64,000 bases of DNA from CAVXZE01 sp963766175 (GTDB lineage Bacteria; Myxococcota_A; UBA9160; UBA6930), in assembly GCA_963766175.1 (NCBI GenBank), contig CAVXZE010000032.1, positions 116,095-180,094 on the forward strand. The letters are read 5' to 3'. The position numbers and the translations under genes are program-made. The notes under the pieces were generated by a model, which had not been told where the DNA came from, searched no databases, and saw nothing but the letters and a program-made list of their open reading frames with translations. Below are positions 1 to 8,122 of this stretch, in pieces. Positions within the stretch are counted from its first letter, which is position 1; every line of letters begins with the position of its first letter.

Positions 1-1437
1 GGCGCCCTGGGGGGCGCACTGCTTCCGGCTCTGGAGGTGAGCCGCCGCGACGCGCGATCTCTGCTGCTCGCCTACACCCTGCAGGAACGCTCCGGCGCCG
101 GGGCATTCCGCCTGTTCCTGCTCGGCTGTCTGGTGCTGGGGCTCGGCCTCACCGGATACCTCAGCATCGGCCGCGACTGGCGTCCGGGCGGCTTCGCCCT
201 CGGCGTGACACTGCTGATCGGCCTGCCCCTGATGACGCCCTGGGTCGTCAAGCAGATGACCCGGGCGATGACGACGCGCCACTTCGGGCTGCTCTACGGA
301 ATGAAGGCGCTCGGCCTGCGCCTGCAAACCACTTCCTTCGCCGTCGCCGCCCTGGCCGTCGCCGTGAGCCTGCTGATCGGCATCACACTGATGATTGGCA
401 GCTTCCGGCGCACCGTCGAGATCTGGATCAACGCCACGGTGAACGCAGACATCTACATCTCCACCGAGTCCTGGGGACGGGCCCACAGCGCGGCCACACT
501 GGACGACGCCCTGGTGCGCGAGCTCGGCTCGCTACCCGGCGTCGCGCAGATGGATCGGCTGCGGCAACTCCGCGTCTACTCGGGAGATCGCCGCATCTCA
601 CTGGCCGGAGTCGACATGAGTCTGTCCGCGGATCTGGGCCAGTTCGAGCTGATCGCAGGAGATCTGGGAGAGGCGCTGCGGCGCTGCCGCGAGGAAGGTG
701 CGGTGATCGTCAGCGAGCCGCTCGCCCGCAAGGACGGTCTCGGCGTGGGCAGCACCCTGCTCGTGGCCGGACCAGAGGGGGAGTTGGCTTTCCCCGTCGC
801 CGGGATCTTCTACGACTACAGCAACGAAGCGGGCGCGGCCGCCACCGACCTCGGTACGTTGGAGCGCGCCTTCGGCCCCGGTCCGGTCAACAACGTCGGC
901 CTGTATCTCGCGGACGGCGTCGACCCGGAAGGGTTCGTAGACAGTCTCAAGGGGCGCTACGCCGACCTGCCCCTGGTGATTCGTAGCGAGCAAAGCCTGC
1001 GGGAGGACGTGTTCAGGATCTTCGATCAGACCTTCGCCGTCACACGGCTCCTGCAGGCCATCAGCCTGCTGATCGCCGTCTGCGGCATCACACTGACCCT
1101 CATCGTGCTCGCGCACGAGCGGATTTCCGAGCTGGCGCTCTACCGTGCACTCGGCGCCCGGCGCCGCCAGATCTTCCGCGTCTTTCTCGGAAAGGGCCTG
1201 GGCATGGCGCTGTTCGGTCTGGCGATGGGAGCCGGCGGCGGCGTGGCTCTGGCCTTGATCCTGATCCTGATCATCAATCGGGCCTACTTCGGGTGGACCA
1301 TCGCCTTCCACTGGCCCTGGGGTGCCCTGGCCGAGCAGGCCGCAACGATCGTGTTGGCCTCGGTGCTGGCCAGCCTCTATCCGGCGCTCCGCGCCAGCCG
1401 CACGCCGGCCACGGAGCTGAGCCGCGAGAATCTCTGA
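1..1437 (+). CDS. FtsX-like ABC transporter permease, C-terminal part (5' truncated by window)
   Basis: Membrane permease of the MacB/FtsX superfamily, likely part of a lipoprotein- or lipid-exporting ABC system. The frame is open from base 1, and the residues before the first GTG (37) read GALLPALEVSRRDA. This resembles the end of a first FtsX half, so the gene probably begins outside the window and GTG 37 is not its start. Visible are membrane segments near the beginning, one around residues 105-125, a roughly 200-residue periplasmic domain, and three C-terminal membrane segments ending in SLYPALRASRTPATEL, the usual FtsX ending. Proteins with two FtsX halves of this kind are often encoded beside CrtC/AttH-type lipocalin-like proteins, and one lies at 3121-4272, separated here by two unrelated genes. 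The family is clear; the exported substrate is unknown. Confidence 0.85.
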   Translation, partial: GALGGALLPALEVSRRDARSLLLAYTLQERSGAGAFRLFLLGCLVLGLGLTGYLSIGRDWRPGGFALGVTLLIGLPLMTPWVVKQMTRAMTTRHFGLLYGMKALGLRLQTTSFAVAALAVAVSLLIGITLMIGSFRRTVEIWINATVNADIYISTESWGRAHSAATLDDALVRELGSLPGVAQMDRLRQLRVYSGDRRISLAGVDMSLSADLGQFELIAGDLGEALRRCREEGAVIVSEPLARKDGLGVGSTLLVAGPEGELAFPVAGIFYDYSNEAGAAATDLGTLERAFGPGPVNNVGLYLADGVDPEGFVDSLKGRYADLPLVIRSEQSLREDVFRIFDQTFAVTRLLQAISLLIAVCGITLTLIVLAHERISELALYRALGARRRQIFRVFLGKGLGMALFGLAMGAGGGVALALILILIINRAYFGWTIAFHWPWGALAEQAATIVLASVLASLYPALRASRTPATELSRENL

Positions 1438-1479
1438 TCGCGGCGGACCCGCATACCTGGCCTGGTTTCCCTACTTTCC

Positions 1480-2727
1480 CTACTCCAATCCCAGGATCGC
1501 CTCTTGGGTCGCATCGATCTGCGCTGGAGCCGGCACCAGCCTCTTCGCCGAAGCCATGTCCTTGAACCCCGATCCCGTGATGATGCAGCAGATGGAGTCA
1601 CCCTCGTCGATCGCGTCCGACTCGCGCAGCTTCCGGATCGCTGCGATGGTCGAGGCGCTGGCCGGCTCGGCAAAGATGCCGGACGTGCGCGCGAGCAGCG
1701 TTTCAGCCTCGAGCATCTCCTGGTCCGTGACGCTGACTGCCGTGCCGCCGCTCTCCCGGATGGCGGGCAGGGCCGTATAGGCATCGAAGAGGATGTCGTC
1801 GGCGATCGCACCGGCAATCGTGTCTCCGACCTCCACCGGATTCGCGACGACCTCGGCGGCTGAGAGATTCTTCTCGATCGCATCGACGAGCGGCGTGCAC
1901 ATCGCCGACTGAACTCCCACGATCGCCGGGGGCCTGTGCAGCTCGCCCATTGAAACCAGCTCGGTGAACCCTCTCCATAGCGCCCCGACCAGGCCCCCGC
2001 CCCCGACGGGCGCGATCACCCAATCGGGCATCGAGGGGCACTGTTGGACCAGCTCATATGCGATGGTCTTTGCGCCTTCCACGTGATAGGGGTTGTAGAG
2101 CCCCGCCGTGGAGAGCAGGTACCAGTGCTTCTGGGCGCATGCCTGTGCTACGAGCTCGAAAATCCGGCTCGAGGACAGCGTCCTGACTTTGACGAAGGAA
2201 GCCCCGTACATCCTCGCCTGCACCAGTTTCTCCTCGGGGGCGTTGTACGGGGCGAATAGGATGCATTTCAGTCCGGCGATTGCCGCGTAGGAGGCCGCGG
2301 AGGCTGCGACGTTTCCCGAGGAGATCACAGCCAGCGTGCGGGCTCCGGACTCCTTGGCCTTGGAGATACCGAGCGAGACCTGACGGTCCTTGAAGGAGCC
2401 CGTGGGATTCATGGTCTCGTTCTTGAGCAAGAGGCTGCCCACGCCCAGCTGGTCGGCGAGCCTCGGAGATGCCCTCAGAGGGGTCTGTCCCTCGCCCTGC
2501 GATACCACCGACGCCTTGTCGCTCAAAGGAAGCAGGTCGAAGTAGCGCCACATCGAGGGTTCGTTCGAAGGTTCGAAGGGTGCCGCTCGATCGGTGTTCA
2601 TCGCAACTACGGTGGGCGCATTGCATTGCGTGCAGGTGAACGGATCGCTCGCCGGAGAGTACTCCTTCGAGCACACGGGACATTTCAAAGAGTATTTTTC
2701 GTTATCATTCATCCGGGAGATGCTCAT
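1480..2727 (-). CDS. Threonine synthase-like PLP-dependent enzyme
   Basis: Fold-type II PLP enzyme resembling threonine synthase, which converts O-phosphohomoserine to threonine. The N-terminus carries a small zinc-ribbon-like segment (CPVC followed by CTQC) found in many archaeal and actinobacterial-type threonine synthases. The motif NPTGSFKDRQ holds the PLP-binding lysine, SSGNVAASAASY is the phosphate/substrate loop, and a glycine-rich PVGGGG segment follows. About 415 residues fits the family. Possible starts are ATG 2757, 2727 and 2712; none has a strong ribosome site, and 2727 is chosen as a compromise. It is convergent with the ABC permease gene and divergent from the CDGSH gene. No homoserine kinase or dehydrogenase lies nearby, so another PLP-lyase activity (for example a diaminopropionate- or cysteate-type enzyme) cannot be excluded. 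Confidence 0.8.
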   Translation of the reverse strand: MSISRMNDNEKYSLKCPVCSKEYSPASDPFTCTQCNAPTVVAMNTDRAAPFEPSNEPSMWRYFDLLPLSDKASVVSQGEGQTPLRASPRLADQLGVGSLLLKNETMNPTGSFKDRQVSLGISKAKESGARTLAVISSGNVAASAASYAAIAGLKCILFAPYNAPEEKLVQARMYGASFVKVRTLSSSRIFELVAQACAQKHWYLLSTAGLYNPYHVEGAKTIAYELVQQCPSMPDWVIAPVGGGGLVGALWRGFTELVSMGELHRPPAIVGVQSAMCTPLVDAIEKNLSAAEVVANPVEVGDTIAGAIADDILFDAYTALPAIRESGGTAVSVTDQEMLEAETLLARTSGIFAEPASASTIAAIRKLRESDAIDEGDSICCIITGSGFKDMASAKRLVPAPAQIDATQEAILGLE

Positions 2728-2843
2728 CCGCTCAGTCGCGAAAGGCTTCGCTCGCATTCGATAGCGCCTATGCTACCCCCTCTGCGACATCTGGCGGTTG
2801 CGTCCCTGCGGGGCTTTGGATATTACATTGCTACAGGATTTCG

Positions 2844-3119
2844 ATGACCGAGGGAACAATGAGCAACGAAGAAGTTCGTGTCGCCGGAAGGAAACCCGCA
2901 GTCGTTGAATTGGAGGCGGGGAAGAAATACGCCTTCTGCATGTGCGGGCGCTCCCAGGATCAGCCTTTCTGTGACGGCGCGCATCAGGGGAGCCCGTTCA
3001 AACCACACGTCTTCACCGCTGACAGCTCCGAGAAGAAGTGGCTGTGCATGTGCAAGCACACCAAGAACGTGCCCTACTGTGATGGCACTCACAAGACCCT
3101 GGAGCCATCGGCGGAGTGA
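2844..3119 (+). CDS. CDGSH-type iron-sulfur protein (mitoNEET-like, two CDGSH motifs)
   Basis: Small 91-residue soluble protein with two CDGSH-type motifs, CMCGRSQDQPFCDGAH and CMCKHTKNVPYCDGTH. Each supplies three cysteines and one histidine for a labile [2Fe-2S] cluster, as in bacterial tandem-CDGSH proteins used for electron transfer or cluster handling. An alternative start at 2859 (MSNEEV) is preceded by GAGGG; the 2844 start has AGGA a few bases upstream. The gene ends two bases before the TTG start of the CrtC/AttH-like gene, so the two are probably co-transcribed. The cluster ligands make the family firm; the partner is unknown. Confidence 0.9.
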   Translation: MTEGTMSNEEVRVAGRKPAVVELEAGKKYAFCMCGRSQDQPFCDGAHQGSPFKPHVFTADSSEKKWLCMCKHTKNVPYCDGTHKTLEPSAE

Positions 3120-3120
3120 C

Positions 3121-4272
3121 TTGACCCGCCACGCGCTCGTCGCTGCGCTGTGCTTCCTGGCGGTCATCCTGGCGCCAGGACCCCCTCGAGCTGCGGATCC
3201 CGAAACAAAACAGCGATGGGTCTCCGCCAGTCCGGGCTACGAGTGGTCGTTTCCACGGGATCACTGGGTCCACCGCGCCTTCCGCAACGAGTGGTGGTAC
3301 TTCACGGGGAACCTGGCGTCGCGCGACATGCCGCAACGCCGCTTCGGCTACCAGTTCGTCATCTTCCGGGTCGGCCTCTATCCGGGTGTCTCGGGCCTCG
3401 CCTCCGATTGGGATGCCGCCAACCTGCTGATGGGTCACGCCGCGATCACCGACAAGGCGGCCGGCGAGCATCGTTTCAGCGAGGTGCTCTACCGCGAGGC
3501 ACCGTTCCTCGCGCAGTTCAGCGACCACCCCGATCCCTTGATCGCGTGGAGTCTCGCGCCCCTGGGAACGGACGGTACCTGGAAGCTCCGATGGAAAGGA
3601 GACGGATTCGAGTTTCAGATGCTCGATCACGCCAAGGGCATCGCGCTCGATCTCAGTACCGCATTCTCCGATCCTCCCGTTTTTCAGGGAGCCGGCGGAT
3701 TCAGTCGCAAGTCGGACGAGCCGGGGGCGGCCAGCATGTACTACAGCTTCACCCGCCTGAAGACCCGGGGAGCGATCACCATCGACGGAGAGAGCTGGGA
3801 GGTCGAAGGGGTCAGCTGGATGGACAAGGAGTTCAGCTCCAACCAGTTGACCGAAGAGCAGACCGGCTGGGACTGGTTCGGCCTGAGACTCGACGACGGC
3901 CGCGACCTGATGCTCTACGAATTGCGAACCAAGGACGGCGCCATCGACTATGGCAAGGGGACGCTGGTATCGCCGGACGGTGAGGTCCGGTACCTGAGCG
4001 GGGCCGATTGGAAGCTCAACGCTACATCGACCTGGAAGAGCCCCGAAACCGGAATCGTCTATCCCGCGGCCTGGACCGTCGAAGTCCCGTCCGAGAAGCT
4101 CCGTTTGACGATCGAGCCGGATCTCGCGGATCAGGAGAACCAGAGCCACGCCGGCGTCGGCATGACCTACTGGGAAGGGGCCGTCACCTTGTACGGAGAG
4201 GACGGTCAGCGCGCCGGTGAGGGCTACGCGGAGCTGACCGGCTACGGCGAGAACAACCGCCCCCCGATTTGA
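3121..4272 (+). CDS. CrtC/AttH-type lipocalin-like secreted protein
   Basis: Secreted protein of the hydroxyneurosporene-synthase/AttH family (tandem lipocalin-like beta barrels). The proposed TTG start begins LTRHALVAALCFLAVI, a signal peptide with a likely cleavage after PRAA. The family hallmark NEWWYFTGNL lies near residue 60, and EGVSWMDKEFSS and GWDWFGLRLDDGRDLM follow. The 383-residue length is typical. The frame is open further upstream, but that part overlaps the CDGSH gene in another frame and looks non-coding; the start immediately after the CDGSH stop fits best. Relatives are often encoded with FtsX-type ABC permeases; the permease at 1-1437 may be the partner although two genes separate them. 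CrtC hydrates carotenoids, but no carotenoid genes are present, so an AttH-like export role is more likely. Confidence 0.82.
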   Translation: MTRHALVAALCFLAVILAPGPPRAADPETKQRWVSASPGYEWSFPRDHWVHRAFRNEWWYFTGNLASRDMPQRRFGYQFVIFRVGLYPGVSGLASDWDAANLLMGHAAITDKAAGEHRFSEVLYREAPFLAQFSDHPDPLIAWSLAPLGTDGTWKLRWKGDGFEFQMLDHAKGIALDLSTAFSDPPVFQGAGGFSRKSDEPGAASMYYSFTRLKTRGAITIDGESWEVEGVSWMDKEFSSNQLTEEQTGWDWFGLRLDDGRDLMLYELRTKDGAIDYGKGTLVSPDGEVRYLSGADWKLNATSTWKSPETGIVYPAAWTVEVPSEKLRLTIEPDLADQENQSHAGVGMTYWEGAVTLYGEDGQRAGEGYAELTGYGENNRPPI

Positions 4273-4321
4273 CCATCCCCCGCTGCGAACGCGCTCCGGG
4301 CGGCCTCCTGAACGCGAAGCA

Positions 4322-5104
4322 CTAACTGAGCAGGGCCCCGCCATCGACGGCAAAGGACTGGCCCGTCATGTAGCTCGAGGCATCCGAGGCCAGGAACAGA
4401 ATGGCGTCAGCGATCTCGCCGGGGTCCCCGACGCGCTTCATCGGGATGCGCTGGCGCGCGGCCTCCTTGGCCTGCTGCGACTGCTCGTCCGGCAGTAGCG
4501 AAAAGATGGAGTCGTAAAGACGCGTCCCGACCGCACCCGGCGCGACGCAGTTGACCCGGATGCCGTATTCCGCCCACTCGAGCGCCATCACCTTGGTCGC
4601 CATAATCACGCCGGCCTTGGCGATGGAGTAGTGTCCGGTGGAAACCTGCACCCGGTAGCCGCTCATCGAGGAGACGTTCACGATCCGGCCGTCGCTCTTC
4701 TCGCGCATCACACGCGCCGCAGCCTGGCTGAGGAAGAAGAGACCCTTCAGGTCCAGGTTGAAGACCGAGTCCCAGGCGCGCTCCTTCATGTCGATGGCGG
4801 GCGAGAAGAAGTTGGTGCCGGCGTTGTTCACCAGGATATCGAGTGATCCGAGTTCGCCCACCACCCGGTCCACCAGCGGCTGGATCTGGTCCATGCGCCC
4901 CACGTGCGCAGCCACGGGGAGAGCGCGACGCCCCAGCTTCTCGACCTCCTTCGCCACCCGTTCGAGGTCCGGAAGCTTGCGGCTCGAGACGGCGACGTCG
5001 GCGCCGGCCCGCGCCAGGGTCAGGGCGGCGGCTTCACCGATACCGCGACTGCCACCGGTGACGAGCGCGACTTTTCCGTCGAGCGAGAACTGGGGAAGGT
5101 CCAT
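4322..5104 (-). CDS. Short-chain dehydrogenase/reductase
   Basis: Classical NAD(P)-dependent SDR of 260 residues. It shows the TGGSRGIGEA dinucleotide-binding turn, the NNAG motif (VNNAGTNF), the catalytic Ser in NVSSMSG, the YSIAK active-site Tyr/Lys pair and the late YMTGQSFAVDGG motif. It is convergent with the CrtC/AttH-like gene and divergent from the nitronate-monooxygenase-like gene, so it is probably a single transcript. Resemblance to gluconate 5-dehydrogenase/3-ketoacyl reductase types suggests a hydroxy/keto interconversion. The substrate cannot be read from sequence. Confidence 0.9.
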   Translation of the reverse strand: MDLPQFSLDGKVALVTGGSRGIGEAAALTLARAGADVAVSSRKLPDLERVAKEVEKLGRRALPVAAHVGRMDQIQPLVDRVVGELGSLDILVNNAGTNFFSPAIDMKERAWDSVFNLDLKGLFFLSQAAARVMREKSDGRIVNVSSMSGYRVQVSTGHYSIAKAGVIMATKVMALEWAEYGIRVNCVAPGAVGTRLYDSIFSLLPDEQSQQAKEAARQRIPMKRVGDPGEIADAILFLASDASSYMTGQSFAVDGGALLS

Positions 5105-5264
5105 CTACACCTCCGTTCGCATGGTTCATCGCAGAGGATACCACGAGCTCTGATTCTCTGATCGTGGGCGAGGTGAGCAGCGATCCTCGCTGGTGGGCTA
5201 CGTTGGGCTCGTTCCGGCGCGTCGGCCGGCAGTCGAAGTCCACCGCCCGGACGAGGAGGGAAGT

Positions 5265-6173
5265 ATGTCGCGAGTATCGGAGCTGCTGGGCTGCCAGTAC
5301 CCCGTAATCCAGGGAGCGATGGGCGTGATCTCGAACCCGGAGATGGTGGCCGCGGTATCGGAGGCCGGTGGCTTCGGTCTGCTGGCCACCGCGTTCGCAC
5401 CCGACCTCGAGACGGTTCGGCAGCAGATCCGGGCGACCAAGGAGCTCACGGACCGACCCTTCGGAGCCAATCTGCAAATCATGAACTCGAACACCCTGCA
5501 GCTCGCCGAAGTCCTGGCGGATGAGAACATCCCTGCAGTCACCGTCTCCGGTGGCTCGCCCAAGGCCCTGATCCCCTTGCTCCGGGAGAAGGGTATCAAG
5601 ACTCTGGTAGTCGTGCCTACTGTCAACGTGGCGCGCAAGGCGGCTCAGCTGGGCGCGGATGCGATCATTGCCGAGGGAAGCGAGTCCGGCGGCATTCAAG
5701 GGCTGGTGGGAGCGTCCACCATGGTGCTCGTCCCCGCCGTAGTGGACGCGGTGGACGTCCCGGTGATCGCCGCCGGAGGCATCGGCGACTCCCGGGCGTA
5801 TCGCGCGGCGCTGGCCCTGGGAGCGGAGGGCGTGCAAGTCGGGACGCGATTCATCGCCTGTCGCGAGTGCGTGGCTCACGAGAAGTACAAGACCGCGATC
5901 CTCGAATCGACTGAAACCGGCACCGGACTTCTCAATATGGGTCGCTTCCAGGTTCGGGCCTTGCGAACGCCCCTGGTGGAGGAAGCCCTGAGCTCCGGCA
6001 AGATCGGTGGAGGCGGATTTGGCGGGGGGAGCCTCGAGGCCTCCTGGATCGGCGGCGATTTCTCAGCGGGTGCCCTTCCAGCCGGTGAAATCGTCGGACT
6101 GATCGACGAGGTGCTCACCGTGAGAGAGATCGTCGAGGAGATGGTCGGTGCGGAGGTGAGCCATGTCCCGTAG
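5265..6173 (+). CDS. Nitronate monooxygenase-like FMN oxidoreductase (catalytic His absent)
   Basis: TIM-barrel flavoprotein of the nitronate monooxygenase/FabK/2-nitropropane dioxygenase superfamily, 302 residues. ATG 5265 is preceded by GAGGAGGG at 5253-5260, which decides the start over upstream alternatives. The N-terminus YPVIQGAMG, the SEAGGFGLL strand and the IAAGGIGDSRA FMN-phosphate loop are typical. The superfamily's GxEAGGHxG segment reads GSESGGIQG here, so the catalytic histidine of true nitronate monooxygenases is replaced by Ile. A different activity, such as NADH:quinone or enoyl reduction, is therefore plausible. Its 3' end overlaps the GST-like gene by 11 bases, implying co-translation. 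A second member lies at 13696-14610. Confidence 0.85.
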   Translation: MSRVSELLGCQYPVIQGAMGVISNPEMVAAVSEAGGFGLLATAFAPDLETVRQQIRATKELTDRPFGANLQIMNSNTLQLAEVLADENIPAVTVSGGSPKALIPLLREKGIKTLVVVPTVNVARKAAQLGADAIIAEGSESGGIQGLVGASTMVLVPAVVDAVDVPVIAAGGIGDSRAYRAALALGAEGVQVGTRFIACRECVAHEKYKTAILESTETGTGLLNMGRFQVRALRTPLVEEALSSGKIGGGGFGGGSLEASWIGGDFSAGALPAGEIVGLIDEVLTVREIVEEMVGAEVSHVP

Positions 6174-6786
6174 GAACCCGACCGGCACCTACACCCTGTA
6201 CGGAATGCGAGCCTCGCTCTACACGGGAAAGGCCCGCTCCTATCTGATCAAGCAGAACATCGAATACCTGGAGATCGTGCCGGGCAGCCAGCGCTTTCTG
6301 AAGGAGATCGTCCCGAAGATCGGTCGCATGATCATTCCGACCATCGAGACACCGGATGGAGAGATCATCCAGGACAGCACCGAGATCATCGATTTCTTCG
6401 AGAACGACCAGATCCCCGACAGTCTGAAGGCGATCCTTCGCCACGCCGCCGAGGACCTGGTTCCCGAGACGGAGGCCACTGCCCGCTTCTTCGACGACTG
6501 GCTGGAGGCCCAGGAGGACGTCGAAGCAGGTGCCATCCTCGAGCGAGGTCTCGGACTCTGTCGTTTCGAGTTTCGCGGAGCCAGCATCAATGCCCTGGCA
6601 CAGCCCTACCGGATCTTCCTGCTCCAGCGCCTGCAGGATGCCTGCAATTCCATGCCCGCCGACGATCGTCGCTCGGTCGCGGAGCTTTTCGAGGAGAACG
6701 GACTCGACCCCCTGCTGGAGATCCGGACGCGCCGAAGGGTGGAGCGCGCAAACCATCGCGAGGTCTTGGGAGCCCCTGCGGCTTGA
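6163..6786 (+). CDS. Glutathione S-transferase-fold protein
   Basis: The thioredoxin-like N-terminal half (YTLYGMRASLYTGKARSYL, then RMIIPTIETPDGEIIQDS followed by TEIIDFFE) is a clear GST N-domain with the cis-Pro IPT motif and the DSTEI glutathione-contact segment. The C-terminal part is short and ends in a basic LEIRTRRRVERANHREVL stretch instead of a full helical GST C-domain. It may be a compact or altered member rather than a canonical transferase. The start overlaps the preceding flavoenzyme's end by 11 bases, suggesting translational coupling and perhaps a joint detoxification or ring-cleavage role. At 207 residues it is near the lower length limit for GSTs; truncation is possible, but no frameshift could be shown. 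Confidence 0.72.
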   Translation: MSRRNPTGTYTLYGMRASLYTGKARSYLIKQNIEYLEIVPGSQRFLKEIVPKIGRMIIPTIETPDGEIIQDSTEIIDFFENDQIPDSLKAILRHAAEDLVPETEATARFFDDWLEAQEDVEAGAILERGLGLCRFEFRGASINALAQPYRIFLLQRLQDACNSMPADDRRSVAELFEENGLDPLLEIRTRRRVERANHREVLGAPAA

Positions 6787-6871
6787 CTCGGCTGGTTGTG
6801 CGATGATCAGGTAGCAGGCCGCGGGGCGCCCGACGCAGCTGGACCAGACCACTCCCAGGAGGATCATTGAG

Positions 6872-8122
6872 ATGAGCGATGACGTCTACATTCTCGGCGT
6901 AGGAATGACCAAGTTCGGGAAGTTCCTGGAGAGAAGCGTCAAGGACATGGCAGGCCTGGTGCTGGAGGAAGTGCTCAAGGACTGCGATCTCACTCGTGAC
7001 GACATCCAGGCGGCGTGGTTCTCCAACACCATGTGGGGCCTGTACGATTTCCAGCACTCCATTCGCGGACAGGTCGCGCTGACGGCGAACGGGCTGCAGG
7101 GCATCCCCGTCACCAACGTGGAGAATGCCTGCGCCAGTGCCAGCACCGCCCTTCACGCCGCCTGGACTTCGATCAAGGCGGGGCTCTACGACTGCGCCTT
7201 GGCCATGGGTGTGGAGAAGCAGTACAACGAAGACCGGGCGAAGGTCATGCAGAGCTTCATCGCCGGTACCGACGTGCAGGAGATGGCTGCGAGAGTCGCC
7301 GAGCTTCGGGAGGCAGAGCAGAAGAAGAGACAGGCAGCCGGACAGGCGGAGAGCGCTGAGGGTCAACCGGCGAAGGCCGGTGGTCACTCGGCATTCATGG
7401 ACTTCTATGCGGCCGGCGCCCGCGCCCACATGGAGGCCTACGGATCCACGCAGAGGCAGCTCGCCTGCGTCGCCGCCAAGAATCACAATAACTCGACGAA
7501 GAACCCCCTGGCTCAATACAATTTCCCGCAGACGGTAGAGCAGGTGCTGAACGACCGTGTCGTGGCGTATCCGCTGACCAGGGCCATGTGCGCACCCATC
7601 GGTGATGGCGCTGCCGCAGCCATCATCTGCAACGAATCGTTTCTGAAGCGACACCCCTCCGCGAGGGCGATCCGCATCGCAGCCTCTGTCCTCGAGGGTG
7701 GGAAGAGAACCGGGGCCGGCGACATCAGCGAGCGCGCCGCGAAGAAGGCGTTCGAGATCAGCGGCGTCGGGCCGGAAGACATCAATGTCATGGAGGTTCA
7801 CGACGCCACTGCCTTCGGCGAGATCTCCGTCATGGAAGCCCTCGGCTTCTGTCCGAGGGGTGAGGGCGGCGTCATGGCAGAGAGGGGCGACACGGCACTG
7901 GAGGGGAAGATCCCGGTCAATCCCAGCGGTGGCTTGATCTCGAGGGGACATCCCATTGGCGCCTCTGGTCTGGCACAGATCTACGAGCTGGTGACCCAGC
8001 TCCGAGGAGAGGCCGGGGAGCGGCAGGTGAAGAACCAGCGACTCGCCATGACCGAGAACGGCGGCGGAACGGTCGGCGCCGGCGAGGCCGCCATGACCAT
8101 CCACATCCTGGAGAAGTCCTAG
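6872..8122 (+). CDS. SCP2-type thiolase / acetyl-CoA acetyltransferase family protein
   Basis: Thiolase-fold enzyme of 416 residues. The nucleophilic cysteine is in NACASAS (Cys87), the active-site His is in EVHDATAFGEI, and GHPIGASGLAQ is the C-terminal loop. The general-base Cys of degradative thiolases (CxG) is not evident; NGGGTVGAGEAA is seen instead, which is characteristic of SCP2/lipid-transfer-type thiolases. This points to beta-oxidation or Claisen/retro-Claisen chemistry on bulky acyl-CoAs. A glutamine/alanine-rich insert (about residues 150-170) is unusual but in frame. AGGAGGATC precedes the ATG. The gene follows the GST-fold gene by 85 bases and converges on the alcohol dehydrogenase with a 4-base 3' overlap. 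Confidence 0.85.
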   Translation: MSDDVYILGVGMTKFGKFLERSVKDMAGLVLEEVLKDCDLTRDDIQAAWFSNTMWGLYDFQHSIRGQVALTANGLQGIPVTNVENACASASTALHAAWTSIKAGLYDCALAMGVEKQYNEDRAKVMQSFIAGTDVQEMAARVAELREAEQKKRQAAGQAESAEGQPAKAGGHSAFMDFYAAGARAHMEAYGSTQRQLACVAAKNHNNSTKNPLAQYNFPQTVEQVLNDRVVAYPLTRAMCAPIGDGAAAAIICNESFLKRHPSARAIRIAASVLEGGKRTGAGDISERAAKKAFEISGVGPEDINVMEVHDATAFGEISVMEALGFCPRGEGGVMAERGDTALEGKIPVNPSGGLISRGHPIGASGLAQIYELVTQLRGEAGERQVKNQRLAMTENGGGTVGAGEAAMTIHILEKS

